From CAXBNB01 sp040222275 (GTDB taxonomy: Bacteria > Bacteroidota > Bacteroidia > Cytophagales > Cyclobacteriaceae), in assembly GCA_040222275.1 (NCBI GenBank), contig JAVKDJ010000048.1, positions 124,001 through 188,000 on the forward strand: a stretch of DNA of 64,000 bases, in the 5' to 3' direction. A model generated the notes under the pieces. That model did no database searches. It was not told the DNA's origin and worked only from the letters and a program-made list of their open reading frames with translations. A program made the translations under genes and the position numbers. Positions 25,287-34,401 of this stretch are shown here, in pieces. Position 1 is the stretch's first letter. Each line of letters opens with the position of its first letter.

Positions 25287-27446
25287 ATGGCCTCATCAGA
25301 AAATATACAAACACCGGACTTCTCGCAGCTTGATTTGGAAAATTTTGTACATTCCGCACCAAAAGCAACGGCTGGCCAAGAAGCGTGGAATCCCCCGGAG
25401 GGTTTTCCCATTAGAAAAATACATAGAGGGGACGATATCAAATCAGCCAGGCATTTAGGGTTTGTATCCGGTTTGCCACCATTCGTTCGCGGGCCCTATG
25501 CTTCCATGTACACTTCAAGGCCCTGGACCATCCGTCAGTATGCGGGTTTTTCAACGGCTGAAGAATCCAATGCTTTTTACAGGAGAAACCTGGCAGGGGG
25601 ACAAAAAGGCCTCTCTGTGGCTTTTGATTTGCCTACCCACAGGGGCTATGATTCCGATCACCCACGGGTTTTAGGAGATGTAGGAAAGGCTGGGGTTGCG
25701 ATTGATTCCGTGCTGGATATGAAAATTTTATTTGATCAGATTCCGCTGGATCAGATGTCGGTATCCATGACGATGAATGGGGCTGTCCTGCCTATTATGG
25801 CGTTTTACATCGTAGCAGCAGAAGAACAAGGTGTGGATATATCTAGGCTGAGGGGCACTATACAGAATGATATCCTCAAGGAGTTTATGGTGCGAAATAC
25901 ATTCATATACCCGCCAGCCCCTTCAATGAGGATCATTTCAGATATTTTCGAATTTACATCCCATAAAATGCCCAAATTCAATTCAATCAGCATCAGTGGC
26001 TACCACATGCATGAGGCCGGGGCTACAGCTGACCTGGAGTTGGCGTTCACCCTGGCAGATGGGTTGGAATATCTTCGAACGGGCCTGAACGCTGGAATAA
26101 AAGTAGATGACCTGGCTCCAAGGTTATCCTTTTTTTGGGCAATTGGAATGAACCATTTCATGGAAATAGCCAAAATGAGGGCAGGACGGTTGCTATGGGC
26201 CAAAATAGTGAAGTCATTTGGGCCTGAAAATCCTAAGTCCATGGCGCTCAGGGCACATTGCCAAACCAGTGGGTGGAGCCTGACTGCACAAGACCCATTC
26301 AACAATGTTGCCAGAACCACTATAGAAGCAATGGCTGCTGTTTTGGGAGGGACGCAATCGCTTCATACCAATGCGCTGGATGAGGCCATCGCCCTTCCGA
26401 CAGACTTTTCGGCCAAGATCGCCAGAGATACCCAGTTGTTTCTACAGAATGAAGCCGGCTTGACCAAAATAGTTGATCCATGGGCTGGATCTTATTACCT
26501 GGAATACCTTACCGACCAGTTGGCCAGGAAGGCCTGGGCAACAATAGAACAAATCGAAGAAATGGGAGGGATGGCCAGGGCTATAGAATCCGGAATGCCT
26601 AAATTGAAGATTGAGGAAGCGGCAGTTAGGAAACAAGCAAGAATTGATTCCGGAGAAGATGTGATCGTAGGGGTGAATAAATACACAACAGATGAGCCAA
26701 CCGATATAGACTTGCTGGACGTGGACAATACGGCTGTGAGGGAAGCCCAAATTGCCAGAATTAAAAGACTAAAAGAAAATAGAAACGATGATGAGGTTCG
26801 GGAGTCTTTGGCGAACCTGACCAGATGTGCCGCCGATGGAAAGGAGAATTTGCTACAGTTGTCTGTAGAGGCGGCTAGAAGCCGGGCTACTTTGGGCGAG
26901 ATTTCGTTGGCGCTTGAAGAAGTTTTCGGACGACATTCCCCTCAAAGTACTTCTGTAACAGGTGTTTACTCATCGGAAATGCATCAAAATGAAGAACTGA
27001 TGGAAATTAGTGATTTAATAAAAAGGATTGAAGAATTGGATGGCAGACGCCCCAGAATATTGGTGGCCAAAATGGGGCAAGACGGACATGACAGAGGGGC
27101 AAAAGTGATCGCTACGAGTTTTGCGGACCTGGGGTTTGATGTGGACATTGGTCCTTTGTTTCAGACACCAAAAGAGGTAGCCGTTCAGGCTGCAGAGAAT
27201 GATGTTCACATTATTGGCATCTCCAGCCTTGCGGCAGGCCACAAAACATTGATACCAAAGCTGTTTGAAGAATTGAAATCAATTGGTGCTGAAAACGTGA
27301 TGGTAGTGGCCGGTGGGGTGATCCCTCCAAAAGATTTTGATTTTCTATATGATCAGGGAGTAGTGGGTATTTTTGGGCCTGGTACCCGCATCACCGATGC
27401 AGCAAAGGACATATTACAAAAAATGGTCAGCGGCTTATCTCAATAG
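25287..27446 (+). CDS. mutB: Methylmalonyl-CoA mutase large (alpha) subunit
   Basis: The 719-residue catalytic subunit that converts (R)-methylmalonyl-CoA to succinyl-CoA using adenosylcobalamin. The TIM-barrel domain (about residues 50-560) has the substrate-binding region TSRPWTIRQYAGFSTAEESN and the active-site segment SGYHMHEAGATADLE. The C-terminal cobalamin domain (about 585-715) has the DXHXXG motif in GQDGHDRGAKVI, with His as the lower axial cobalt ligand, and the SSLAAGH and GGVIPP loops. Length is normal. The final codons and stop overlap a long inverted repeat that serves the opposite strand. No cobalamin riboswitch is visible upstream of the operon. Confidence 0.97.
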   Translation: MASSENIQTPDFSQLDLENFVHSAPKATAGQEAWNPPEGFPIRKIHRGDDIKSARHLGFVSGLPPFVRGPYASMYTSRPWTIRQYAGFSTAEESNAFYRRNLAGGQKGLSVAFDLPTHRGYDSDHPRVLGDVGKAGVAIDSVLDMKILFDQIPLDQMSVSMTMNGAVLPIMAFYIVAAEEQGVDISRLRGTIQNDILKEFMVRNTFIYPPAPSMRIISDIFEFTSHKMPKFNSISISGYHMHEAGATADLELAFTLADGLEYLRTGLNAGIKVDDLAPRLSFFWAIGMNHFMEIAKMRAGRLLWAKIVKSFGPENPKSMALRAHCQTSGWSLTAQDPFNNVARTTIEAMAAVLGGTQSLHTNALDEAIALPTDFSAKIARDTQLFLQNEAGLTKIVDPWAGSYYLEYLTDQLARKAWATIEQIEEMGGMARAIESGMPKLKIEEAAVRKQARIDSGEDVIVGVNKYTTDEPTDIDLLDVDNTAVREAQIARIKRLKENRNDDEVRESLANLTRCAADGKENLLQLSVEAARSRATLGEISLALEEVFGRHSPQSTSVTGVYSSEMHQNEELMEISDLIKRIEELDGRRPRILVAKMGQDGHDRGAKVIATSFADLGFDVDIGPLFQTPKEVAVQAAENDVHIIGISSLAAGHKTLIPKLFEELKSIGAENVMVVAGGVIPPKDFDFLYDQGVVGIFGPGTRITDAAKDILQKMVSGLSQ

Positions 27447-27463
27447 ATAATCCGCTGACCATT
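27416..27463 (-). terminator. Terminator of pdhB lying inside the 3' end of mutB
   Basis: AATGGTCAGCGG (27422-27433) is perfectly complementary to CCGCTGACCATT (27452-27463), and a further 6 bp pair inside (TTATCT/AGATAA) around a CAAT loop. Read on the minus strand the stem is followed by TTTTTT, 22 bases after the pdhB stop. On the plus strand it covers the last codons and stop of mutB and lacks a T tract. Confidence 0.75.
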
Positions 27464-27484
27464 CGTTTGGAATTTTGTGGCGTC

Positions 27485-28462
27485 TTACTTGTATAAAACT
27501 GACTTTATAGCTTTTACTGCCCTTTCTGCATTGGGTAGTACTTCTTCGAGCAAAGTTGGTGCGTACGGTACCGGTACATCTTTATTGTTGATTCTGTGTA
27601 TAGGGGCATCCAGGTAGTCGAAAGCATGCCTTTGTACATAATGGCTGATTTCAGTGGTAATCGAACCTAAAGGCCAGGTTTCTTCAAGGATCACGAGCCT
27701 GTTGGTTTTCTTCACAGATTCTATAATGGTCTTGTAGTCAATAGGCCTTACAGAAATCAGGTCTATTACTTCTACGCTAATATTTTCTTTTGCCAAATCT
27801 TCAGCTACCTGGTTTACCACTTTCATCATTTTTCCAAATGAAATCAGGGTAACGTCATTTCCTTCACGCACTATTTTGGCTTTGTCAAGCGGTATTAGGA
27901 ATTCACCTTCCGGTACTTCTCCTTTGTCGCCATACATCAGTTCAGACTCCATGAAAATAACAGGATCATCATCCCTGATCGCTGATTTCAACAACCCTTT
28001 GGCATCATAAGGATTGGATGGCACTACCACTTTTAAACCTGGGGTATTGGCGTACCAGTTTTCGAAATTTTGAGAATGTTGTGAGCTCAATTGTCCGGCG
28101 TTTCCGGTAGGTCCCCTGAAGACAGCAGGAACATTGAATTGCCCTCCTGACATAGACATCATCTTAGCTGCCCCGTTGATCAATTGGTCTATTGCCACCA
28201 AAGAAAAGTTGAAGGTCATAAACTCGACTACAGGCCTCAATCCATTCATTGCAGCACCTACGCCTAGTCCTGTAAAGCCTAATTCTGCAATTGGTGTATC
28301 TATTACCCTTTTTGGCCCGAATTCATCCAACATACCCTGACTTACCTTGTATGCTCCGTTATATTCTGCTACTTCTTCGCCCATCAGGAACACGTTTTTG
28401 TCCCTCCTCATCTCCTCGCTCATTGCCTCTCTTAAGGCCTCTCTAAATTGAATTACTCTCAT
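27485..28462 (-). CDS. pdhB: Pyruvate dehydrogenase E1 component, beta subunit
   Basis: A 325-residue transketolase-like beta subunit of the 2-oxo-acid dehydrogenase E1 heterotetramer, which decarboxylates pyruvate with thiamine diphosphate. The N-terminal pyrimidine-binding domain has MGEEVAEYNGAYKVSQG, with the Glu that activates the cofactor, and FGPKRVIDTPIAELGFTGLGVGAA. RGPTGNAGQLSSQHSQNFE and the C-terminal transketolase domain (about 195-320, VIDLISVRPID) follow. The similarity is to PDH rather than branched-chain E1. The alpha subunit and E2 are not in the window. Cytoplasmic. Confidence 0.93.
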   Translation of the reverse strand: MRVIQFREALREAMSEEMRRDKNVFLMGEEVAEYNGAYKVSQGMLDEFGPKRVIDTPIAELGFTGLGVGAAMNGLRPVVEFMTFNFSLVAIDQLINGAAKMMSMSGGQFNVPAVFRGPTGNAGQLSSQHSQNFENWYANTPGLKVVVPSNPYDAKGLLKSAIRDDDPVIFMESELMYGDKGEVPEGEFLIPLDKAKIVREGNDVTLISFGKMMKVVNQVAEDLAKENISVEVIDLISVRPIDYKTIIESVKKTNRLVILEETWPLGSITTEISHYVQRHAFDYLDAPIHRINNKDVPVPYAPTLLEEVLPNAERAVKAIKSVLYK

Positions 28463-28561
28463 TTACTCAATAATTTTTTCGAACCGCTAAATTATATACT
28501 ACACCATGAATATCCTAGGCAATTATGTAAATCTGTTGGCAAATTCCACCCAGTTATAAAC

Positions 28562-28597
28562 AAAAAAAATCCCCCTGGAAATTGCCCAGGGGGATTT
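28562..28597 (-). terminator. Intrinsic terminator after the OmpA/TPR lipoprotein gene
   Basis: AAATCCCCCTGG (28567-28578) and CCAGGGGGATTT (28586-28597) form a perfect 12-bp stem with a 7-base loop. On the minus strand it ends in eight T residues, 22 bases after the stop at 28620. Confidence 0.9.
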
Positions 28598-28619
28598 ACA
28601 TATTAAATGAGATTTCTTA

Positions 28620-30392
28620 TTATTTCAATGCTGTACTCACAGCACCGGCATATTTGTTGAATTCCAAATCATTCAAAGCCATGTCCTTGAGTTTAGGATC
28701 TTTATCAACAGCTTTTTTCAAGCTTGAGATCATATCACTGTCGTTTCTCAATCTCGCCGAAGCAATTGCAGAACAGTAGTATGCCATTGCATAGTCACTG
28801 TCTTTTTCGGTGGCGTCACCAAAGGCAGTGATGGCATTTTGGAAGTCTTTGTTCAACAACAAAGCAAGTCCCCTGTTGAAGATTACATCCACTTCAGATT
28901 TAGCGCTTCCAAGTGAAGAAATAGCTGCATCATATTCTCCTCTTTTGATTTCCAATGCACCTCTTACTCCGTTCATGCCAGCCGCATGGTCTTTGCTAGG
29001 GCCTTTGCTCAGTGCTTCGGTAATGGTGTCATAAGCTTTAGGGCTGTTGCCTTGCATTACATAAGAAGTAGCCAGGTTTCCAAGTACTTCAGCTGCATTG
29101 TTTTTCTTAGCAGCAATTTCGAATTGGGTAACAGCTTTTTCTATGTTTTGATTTTGGTTTCCTTCTTTGGCCATATCCAGGTAAACTGCACCCAGGTTGT
29201 TGTGTGCTTGCCAGCTTCCGCTTTTCTTGGTAGCAGCTTTGTAGATAGCCTCTTTCTCCGATAGGGAAGGGGTCAAAGTAGCTGCAAACAACAACTCTTC
29301 GTTAGACAAAGTGTCTGCGCTCACTTTTCCATCTACTATTTGCTTGGCCAGGATAGATATTTCTGGATTGGATTTTTTCTCTTTTACAGTCAATACCTCA
29401 GTTTTGGCAACCCTCAAACCAGGGTAGATATCCTTGAAGATTGATTTGTAAGAATCTAATTTTTGAAGGGCTTTCTCTTTGTCTTCGAAAGTACCAGCTC
29501 CGTTCACAATTTTAAGGATGGATGATTTTTGTGCATCAGAAACCCCATTGTAGTTGTTCAAGGCTGCTTTGAAAGCTTTCCAATCCTGGATTACAGGCTT
29601 CAGTACGAATTTAATTTCATCGGCCATTTCCTTGTAATCATATTTTTTCATTTGAGCCCTGTAATATTTTTCGATGGCAGCAGCCCTGTCACCTGACAAA
29701 TCAGAGTTGACGGTTTCTGTACCTTCCGGAGAGTGGGCACCTATGATAGTTACAGTTCGTGTTACGTTTTTGTTGGCGATAAACGCTGAAAAATCTTTTC
29801 CTTTCTTACTTCTGGTTTCAGAAGATTTTAGGTAAGACCTTCCCTGGTCGAAGAAGAAATCTACTGTGGTAGGGATCAATTCTTCTTTATCGTTGTAGCC
29901 ATGAAAAGCATAAGCACTATAATAAACGTCTTCAACGAGTTTAGAAGTAGTGATGATACCTGGTGCCACTGTGATCCTTTCAGTATTCAGGGATTTTCCT
30001 GAAGTTACCGAAGAAGCAACGCCTTGTATATCAAGAGTACCTGATTTCATGGCGTCATTGTAATCAAAAGTGAACTCGGCACTTTTTCTTGATGCTGATG
30101 TACTTTGGTTTGGAAAGTCGCTCGACTTAAGTTCAATGCTTCCTACGCTTTTGTCATTCTCACCGTATTTGTAGAAAGTGTTGATGGTGTACATATATTT
30201 AGATGGAAGCATTTTAGCAGGTAAGTTGGCTGACATCTCAAACTTAACTTTATCTCCATGTACTTCGAGGGGGTTGGGTGTCACTTGCAGGTCTTGATCC
30301 TTAGCTAGCTTAACCATGTTTTTTAAGGCACTACACCCGGACAGTAGGAAAATACTGGTCGCCAGGGTAATCGCAAAATTCGACTTTCTCAT
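28620..30392 (-). CDS. OmpA/TPR-type lipoprotein
   Basis: A 590-residue lipoprotein with signal and lipobox ATSIFLLSGC (Cys at about residue 20). Residues about 35-140 form a beta-rich domain of unknown type. Residues about 175-340 include VDFFFDQGRSYLKSSE and VTIIGAHSPEGTETVNSDLSGDRAAAIEKY, a strong match to the OmpA-like peptidoglycan-binding pattern (interrupted by an insert). The C-terminal third (about 365-590) is a run of TPR helices such as WQAHNNLGAVYLDMA and ALLLNKDFQNAITAFGDATE. It is probably attached to the outer membrane and linked to peptidoglycan. The gene is single with a strong terminator. Precise role unknown. Confidence 0.85.
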   Translation of the reverse strand: MRKSNFAITLATSIFLLSGCSALKNMVKLAKDQDLQVTPNPLEVHGDKVKFEMSANLPAKMLPSKYMYTINTFYKYGENDKSVGSIELKSSDFPNQSTSASRKSAEFTFDYNDAMKSGTLDIQGVASSVTSGKSLNTERITVAPGIITTSKLVEDVYYSAYAFHGYNDKEELIPTTVDFFFDQGRSYLKSSETRSKKGKDFSAFIANKNVTRTVTIIGAHSPEGTETVNSDLSGDRAAAIEKYYRAQMKKYDYKEMADEIKFVLKPVIQDWKAFKAALNNYNGVSDAQKSSILKIVNGAGTFEDKEKALQKLDSYKSIFKDIYPGLRVAKTEVLTVKEKKSNPEISILAKQIVDGKVSADTLSNEELLFAATLTPSLSEKEAIYKAATKKSGSWQAHNNLGAVYLDMAKEGNQNQNIEKAVTQFEIAAKKNNAAEVLGNLATSYVMQGNSPKAYDTITEALSKGPSKDHAAGMNGVRGALEIKRGEYDAAISSLGSAKSEVDVIFNRGLALLLNKDFQNAITAFGDATEKDSDYAMAYYCSAIASARLRNDSDMISSLKKAVDKDPKLKDMALNDLEFNKYAGAVSTALK

Positions 30393-30538
30393 TTGAATAT
30401 TTGTTTATTTATAATTATCGGTAAATATTGAATTTGGTTGAAATATGTGCAATTATAGCTAAAAAATAAATATATACTAAACTTATAATACACAAAAAAA
30501 GAACGGAATTCTTTAATATTGTGGTATTAAATTTTGCC

Positions 30539-30745
30539 ATGCAGGAATTTTTTGAAAAATATGCTTTTGGAGTTTGCACCAGGCTTGGTGAAAAACTCAG
30601 GATACCTACGTCAAGCATCCGTTTGTTTTTCATATATACTTCTTTCTTGACTTTTGGATCTCCTTTAATTGTTTATTTGGCATTGGCCTTTGTGATGAAT
30701 ATCAGAAAGCATCTTAGAAGGCGCCATTCATTGTGGTACTACTAG
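30539..30745 (+). CDS. PspC-domain-like small membrane protein
   Basis: A 68-residue protein starting at ATG 30539 (MQEFFEKYAFGVCTRLGEKLRI). It has the PspC arrangement: an amphipathic stretch with GVCTRLGEKL, then SIRLFFIYTSFLTFGSPLIVYLALAFVM as one long or two short transmembrane segments, and a basic tail (RKHLRRR). PspC proteins sense or respond to inner-membrane stress. No other psp genes are nearby. Six extra in-frame codons upstream (to 30521) are unlikely. A weak hairpin AAGGC-CAAAACGTTTTT-GCCTT follows at about 30793-30815. Confidence 0.75.
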   Translation: MQEFFEKYAFGVCTRLGEKLRIPTSSIRLFFIYTSFLTFGSPLIVYLALAFVMNIRKHLRRRHSLWYY

Positions 30746-30939
30746 GCATAAATCATACCAAGTTTACTGGGGTTTTGAAAATTTTCACAAGGTAAGGCCA
30801 AAACGTTTTTGCCTTTTGACGTGAAATCCCTTTTCGTTTTTTTTACGCAATAGTTTGTTTTAATAAAAGGGGTTTATATATCGTTTTCCCAATCCCTCGG
30901 GCGTGGAAATGTTCAGTGATTTTCAATTTTCAAAAGGTG

Positions 30940-32337
30940 TTACTTGCTGTACTGCTGAATCACCCTGTACAATGCTTTTTGTGTTTCCAGATTTGGAAAA
31001 TATTCATAGAGTTCGACGTGAAGCTCATAGTTTAGGGTAAGGGCCTGCTCCAGAAAGGTGAATGCTTTTTTATACTCCCCCGATTCTATCAGGTAAACTA
31101 CAGCCCTGTAGTACAACCTGGCCTCCTCCGGGCATTCTTCCATTCCATCCAAGAGGATATCAATTGCCTGGTCAGAATCGCCCTGTTCATGATAAACATG
31201 TGACCAATCGAGCCAAATGTCGGCATTTTCAGGTGCAAGTTGGCTGGCTTCATCGTAAGCATCCAGACTGGAAACATTGTTGCCTACTTTATACTCGGCA
31301 TCCGCAATGGCTTTCCAGTAGTCGGCATTTTCTACGTCCAGCTTCAGGGCCTTGTTGAAAAAATGGACCGCCTCATACCATTTTTCCTGTTTGGCAAGGC
31401 ATACGCCCGTAAAATACCAGGCTTCATCATAGTACTGGTCTAGTTTGGTAGCCTTTCTAAAATACCTGATGGCCAGGTCGTATTGTTCAATTCGCTCATA
31501 GACTGTCCCGATGCTATAATAAATCTCAGGACTTGGGCCCTCACATTCCAGGGTTACCTTGTACGCATCAAGGGCCTTTTGGAATTTTTCGAGCTGCATA
31601 AGTGAATTGCCCATGTTGAAATAGGCGGAAGTGAATTTGTCGTCTATTGCTATGGCATATTCATAGGCATCAATGGCCTCTGTGTACCTGTGCAGCTTGT
31701 TATATACGATCCCTAAATTGTACCAGGCATATTCGGAGTAAGGGTCATTGTCAATAAATTCTTTGTAGTAGGAAAGGCTACTCTCCAGCTCCCGTGTCAT
31801 ATCCAGGCAATAAGCCAGCTCGTAGAGCACATTCTCATTGTTCAGGTTTTCCTCCAGGGCCATCTTGTAAAATTTGATGGCTTCCAGATAATTGGCCTGG
31901 TTTTGATGCGTGAGTCCGATGCTGTAGTATATTTCGTCTTTCTCATCAGAATTTTCAAGAGCCCTTTCAAAGTTGTCAAGGGCTTCCTGGTGGTTTCCAT
32001 TCATGGCGTGCACATTTCCCTTGATCAGGAAAATTTCAGAATCGCCCGGATGCAGGTTGGAAGCTTTCTCCAAAATCGAAATGGCGATTCCGAACTCCTG
32101 CATGTTGGAATAACACTGGGCTTTCAGTACCAAAAAATCTACTACAAATGGGTATTGCTCTATAGCTAGGTTGGCAGCCTTAAGGGCTTTCCTGTTTTTG
32201 CCATTGTCCAGGTAGAGGTGTATGATATGTTCAAATTCTTCCTGGGAAAAGTACTGGGTCTCATTGTTTTCCCAATAGGACTCATACCGTTTTATCAAAT
32301 CCTTGTCCTCATTTCTCTTTTTGAAATTCTCTTCCAT
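30940..32337 (-). CDS. Tetratricopeptide repeat protein
   Basis: A 465-residue protein made almost wholly of TPR units, roughly twelve from about residue 30 to 450, for example YSEYAWYNLGIVYNKLHRYTEA and YDEAWYFTGVCLAKQEKWYEA. It is acidic, with no signal peptide from the chosen start at ATG 32337 (MEENFKKRNEDKDL). A longer frame to 32496 exists, but its extra residues look like untranslated leader, and a -7-like element sits inside it. Such TPR proteins scaffold protein complexes; the partner is unknown. The gene is divergent from the sulfite-oxidase-like gene across a 340-base gap. Confidence 0.85.
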   Translation of the reverse strand: MEENFKKRNEDKDLIKRYESYWENNETQYFSQEEFEHIIHLYLDNGKNRKALKAANLAIEQYPFVVDFLVLKAQCYSNMQEFGIAISILEKASNLHPGDSEIFLIKGNVHAMNGNHQEALDNFERALENSDEKDEIYYSIGLTHQNQANYLEAIKFYKMALEENLNNENVLYELAYCLDMTRELESSLSYYKEFIDNDPYSEYAWYNLGIVYNKLHRYTEAIDAYEYAIAIDDKFTSAYFNMGNSLMQLEKFQKALDAYKVTLECEGPSPEIYYSIGTVYERIEQYDLAIRYFRKATKLDQYYDEAWYFTGVCLAKQEKWYEAVHFFNKALKLDVENADYWKAIADAEYKVGNNVSSLDAYDEASQLAPENADIWLDWSHVYHEQGDSDQAIDILLDGMEECPEEARLYYRAVVYLIESGEYKKAFTFLEQALTLNYELHVELYEYFPNLETQKALYRVIQQYSK

Positions 32338-32357
32338 CCGGTCGTTTGAGTTTGTTG

Positions 32358-32365
32358 CAAAGTTA
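32358..32365 (-). promoter_or_regulatory. Possible -7 element for the TPR gene (TAACTTTG)
   Basis: The minus strand reads TAACTTTG, matching TAnnTTTG, 20 bases upstream of the ATG at 32337. No -33 TTG is seen at the expected distance. Confidence 0.35.
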
Positions 32366-32491
32366 CTCAATATGGCCACTATTGAAGCAGCTCTCAGTAA
32401 GTATTCTTTTAGGGTAAGGTATAAAAATATTTTCAAAAAAAAACACAAATTACAGCTTCTGTTAGCCTGAATGAGCTTTTTTATTGTTGCT

Positions 32492-32518
32492 TTCAATTAA
32501 GGACTAACCTTAATTGAA
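32492..32518. repeat. Perfect 11-bp inverted repeat in a divergent promoter region
   Basis: TTCAATTAAGG (32492-32502) and CCTTAATTGAA (32508-32518) are perfect inverted copies with a 5-base spacer (ACTAA). They lie 155 bases before the TPR gene start and 160 bases before the molybdoenzyme gene. There is no T tract on either side, so an operator or RNA hairpin is more likely than a terminator. The remainder of the 32338-32677 gap holds no further gene. Confidence 0.6.
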
Positions 32519-32677
32519 GGATTCTTACTGTTTGTGGATCAAAGACTTACTTGTAGTTGAATAATTCTAAAGTTTAATATTTGTGATGGGGTTTATTTTA
32601 TTGCGAAAAATGATAAATTGGCACCTGATTGGTCGGAAATTTGTATGGGTTGGGAGTCAAAAAGTCCAATAACAAGT

Positions 32678-33916
32678 ATGAAGAAAAAACAGGTAGGTTC
32701 AAGGAGGTTGTTTTTAAAAAGAGGCAGTGTATTGGCACTGGCCGGATTGGCAGGTATTGATATTGTGTTCAGCAAGCACCTACCCAAGGGGTACGTACCA
32801 CTTGCGCTGCATAGCGATGACCCATTTGCTTTGTTCAATAAACACAAGGAAATGTCATTGCTTAACGATAGGCCCTGGAACATGGAAGCGCAGGCACATC
32901 TGTTGGATGACAGGATTACTCCTGAAGACCGGATGTTCATAAGAAACAATGGCCTGGTACCAGAGAATATTGATCCTGAAAATTGGCAACTTACCATCGA
33001 AGGTGAATCGGTTTCCAAGCCCAAAACCTATTCACTCCAAGAATTGAAAAACAAATTCAAGCATTACACCTACCAGTTGACCCTGGAATGTGGAGGCAAT
33101 GGCAGGAGCGAGTACAACCCACCAGCCAAGGGAAACCAATGGACTATAGGTGCGGTGGCGTGTGCAAGATGGACCGGCATCAGGCTGAGGGACTTGTTGG
33201 CAGATGTCGGCATCAAAGGTGATGCTGTATATATAGGGTACTATGGTGCAGACAAGCACCTGAGTGGAGATGAAAGCCAGGTGGTCATTTCCAGGGGTGT
33301 ACCACTGCAAAAGGCACAGCAGGACGAGACCCTGATTGCTTTTTCGATGAATGGGAAGGACATCCCGCTGGTCCATGGATTTCCTCTAAGGCTGGTGGCG
33401 GGTGGATGGCCCGCAAGCACATCGGGCAAGTGGCTGAATAAAATAGTGGTGAGGAACAAAGTACATGACGGTCCCAAGATGGGGGGGGCTTCTTACCGTG
33501 TTCCCTGCGAGCAGGTACCCCCAGGCGCCAAGGTGCCTGACGAAGACATGTGCATAATAGAATCCATGCCTGTAAAGTCCCTGATTACCTATCCTAAAAC
33601 AGGACTTATGATCGGTGAAGGAAAACAAATAGAAATAAGGGGACACGCATGGGCGGGTGAGCTGGAAGTGGCAAAAGTTGAATACAGTATAGATTTTGGT
33701 GCCACCTGGAGAGCATGCACTTTGGAAAAGCCAGTTAACCGGTTGGCCTGGCAGCATTGGAAAGCCAACATTAATTTCCCCAAAAAGGGCTACTACGAGA
33801 TATGGGCCAAAGCCACGGACGAAAATGGGGTCAGCCAACCCATGGTGGTGCCTGGGTGGAACCCAAAGGGCTACCTGAACAACGCCTGCCACCGCATAGC
33901 AGTAAAAGTAAAATAG
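32678..33916 (+). CDS. Tat-exported sulfite oxidase family molybdoenzyme
   Basis: A 412-residue protein of the sulfite oxidase family. A twin-arginine signal is present (GSRRLFLKRGSVLALAGLAG), so it is exported folded with its molybdopterin cofactor. The oxidoreductase domain (about residues 60-270) has the cofactor Cys138 in LTLECGGNGRSEY. The C-terminal Mo-co dimerisation domain (about 290-405) includes GHAWAGELEVAKVEYSIDFG. I start at ATG 32678, which puts the RR at positions 9-10. The next gene, a membrane cytochrome c, starts one base after the stop codon. This mirrors SorA/SorB sulfite dehydrogenase, in which electrons pass to cytochrome c. Substrate is inferred, not proven. Confidence 0.9.
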   Translation: MKKKQVGSRRLFLKRGSVLALAGLAGIDIVFSKHLPKGYVPLALHSDDPFALFNKHKEMSLLNDRPWNMEAQAHLLDDRITPEDRMFIRNNGLVPENIDPENWQLTIEGESVSKPKTYSLQELKNKFKHYTYQLTLECGGNGRSEYNPPAKGNQWTIGAVACARWTGIRLRDLLADVGIKGDAVYIGYYGADKHLSGDESQVVISRGVPLQKAQQDETLIAFSMNGKDIPLVHGFPLRLVAGGWPASTSGKWLNKIVVRNKVHDGPKMGGASYRVPCEQVPPGAKVPDEDMCIIESMPVKSLITYPKTGLMIGEGKQIEIRGHAWAGELEVAKVEYSIDFGATWRACTLEKPVNRLAWQHWKANINFPKKGYYEIWAKATDENGVSQPMVVPGWNPKGYLNNACHRIAVKVK

Positions 33917-33917
33917 C

Positions 33918-34370
33918 ATGGCAGACAATGATTTTTTTGACGACCTGAGAAAATACTTCCATGCATTGGTTTATATCATGGTGTTCATGGCCATTTTCCC
34001 GGTGGTCACTTATTGGGCAGTTTCACGAAAAGATAGCGCAACGGATACAATCGAGGAGGCTCTCGAGAAACCTGAAAATGAGGTGGTAGATGGACTGCAT
34101 GTAGCGTCGGGGTTGATAGCAGACACTGGTTATGAAACGGTATTGACCAATTGCACCAAGTGCCATTCTTCAAAGCTGGTGATACAAAACAGGGCCAGCA
34201 GGGAAGGATGGGAAAGCATGATCCGGTGGATGCAGGAGACACAAAAGCTCTGGGATTTGGGAGAAAACGAAACCATAATACTGGATTACCTGTCTAAGAA
34301 CTATGCCCCGGAAAAAAAGGGGAGAAGGGCACCACTGAAAGGTATCGAATGGTACGAACTAGAGGATTAA
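33918..34370 (+). CDS. Membrane-anchored monohaem cytochrome c
   Basis: A 150-residue protein with one transmembrane anchor (about residues 14-34, HALVYIMVFMAIFPVVTYWAV) and a periplasmic c-type haem site CTKCH (79-83). Methionines near SMIRWMQ could supply the sixth iron ligand. Its start follows the molybdoenzyme stop by one base, a spacing that suggests translational coupling, so it is the likely electron acceptor for that enzyme (a SorB-like role). It is longer than small SorB proteins because of the anchor and linker. Confidence 0.88.
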   Translation: MADNDFFDDLRKYFHALVYIMVFMAIFPVVTYWAVSRKDSATDTIEEALEKPENEVVDGLHVASGLIADTGYETVLTNCTKCHSSKLVIQNRASREGWESMIRWMQETQKLWDLGENETIILDYLSKNYAPEKKGRRAPLKGIEWYELED

Positions 34371-34401
34371 CTCTCCCGAGCGACTTTTAATAAATAATTA
34401 A

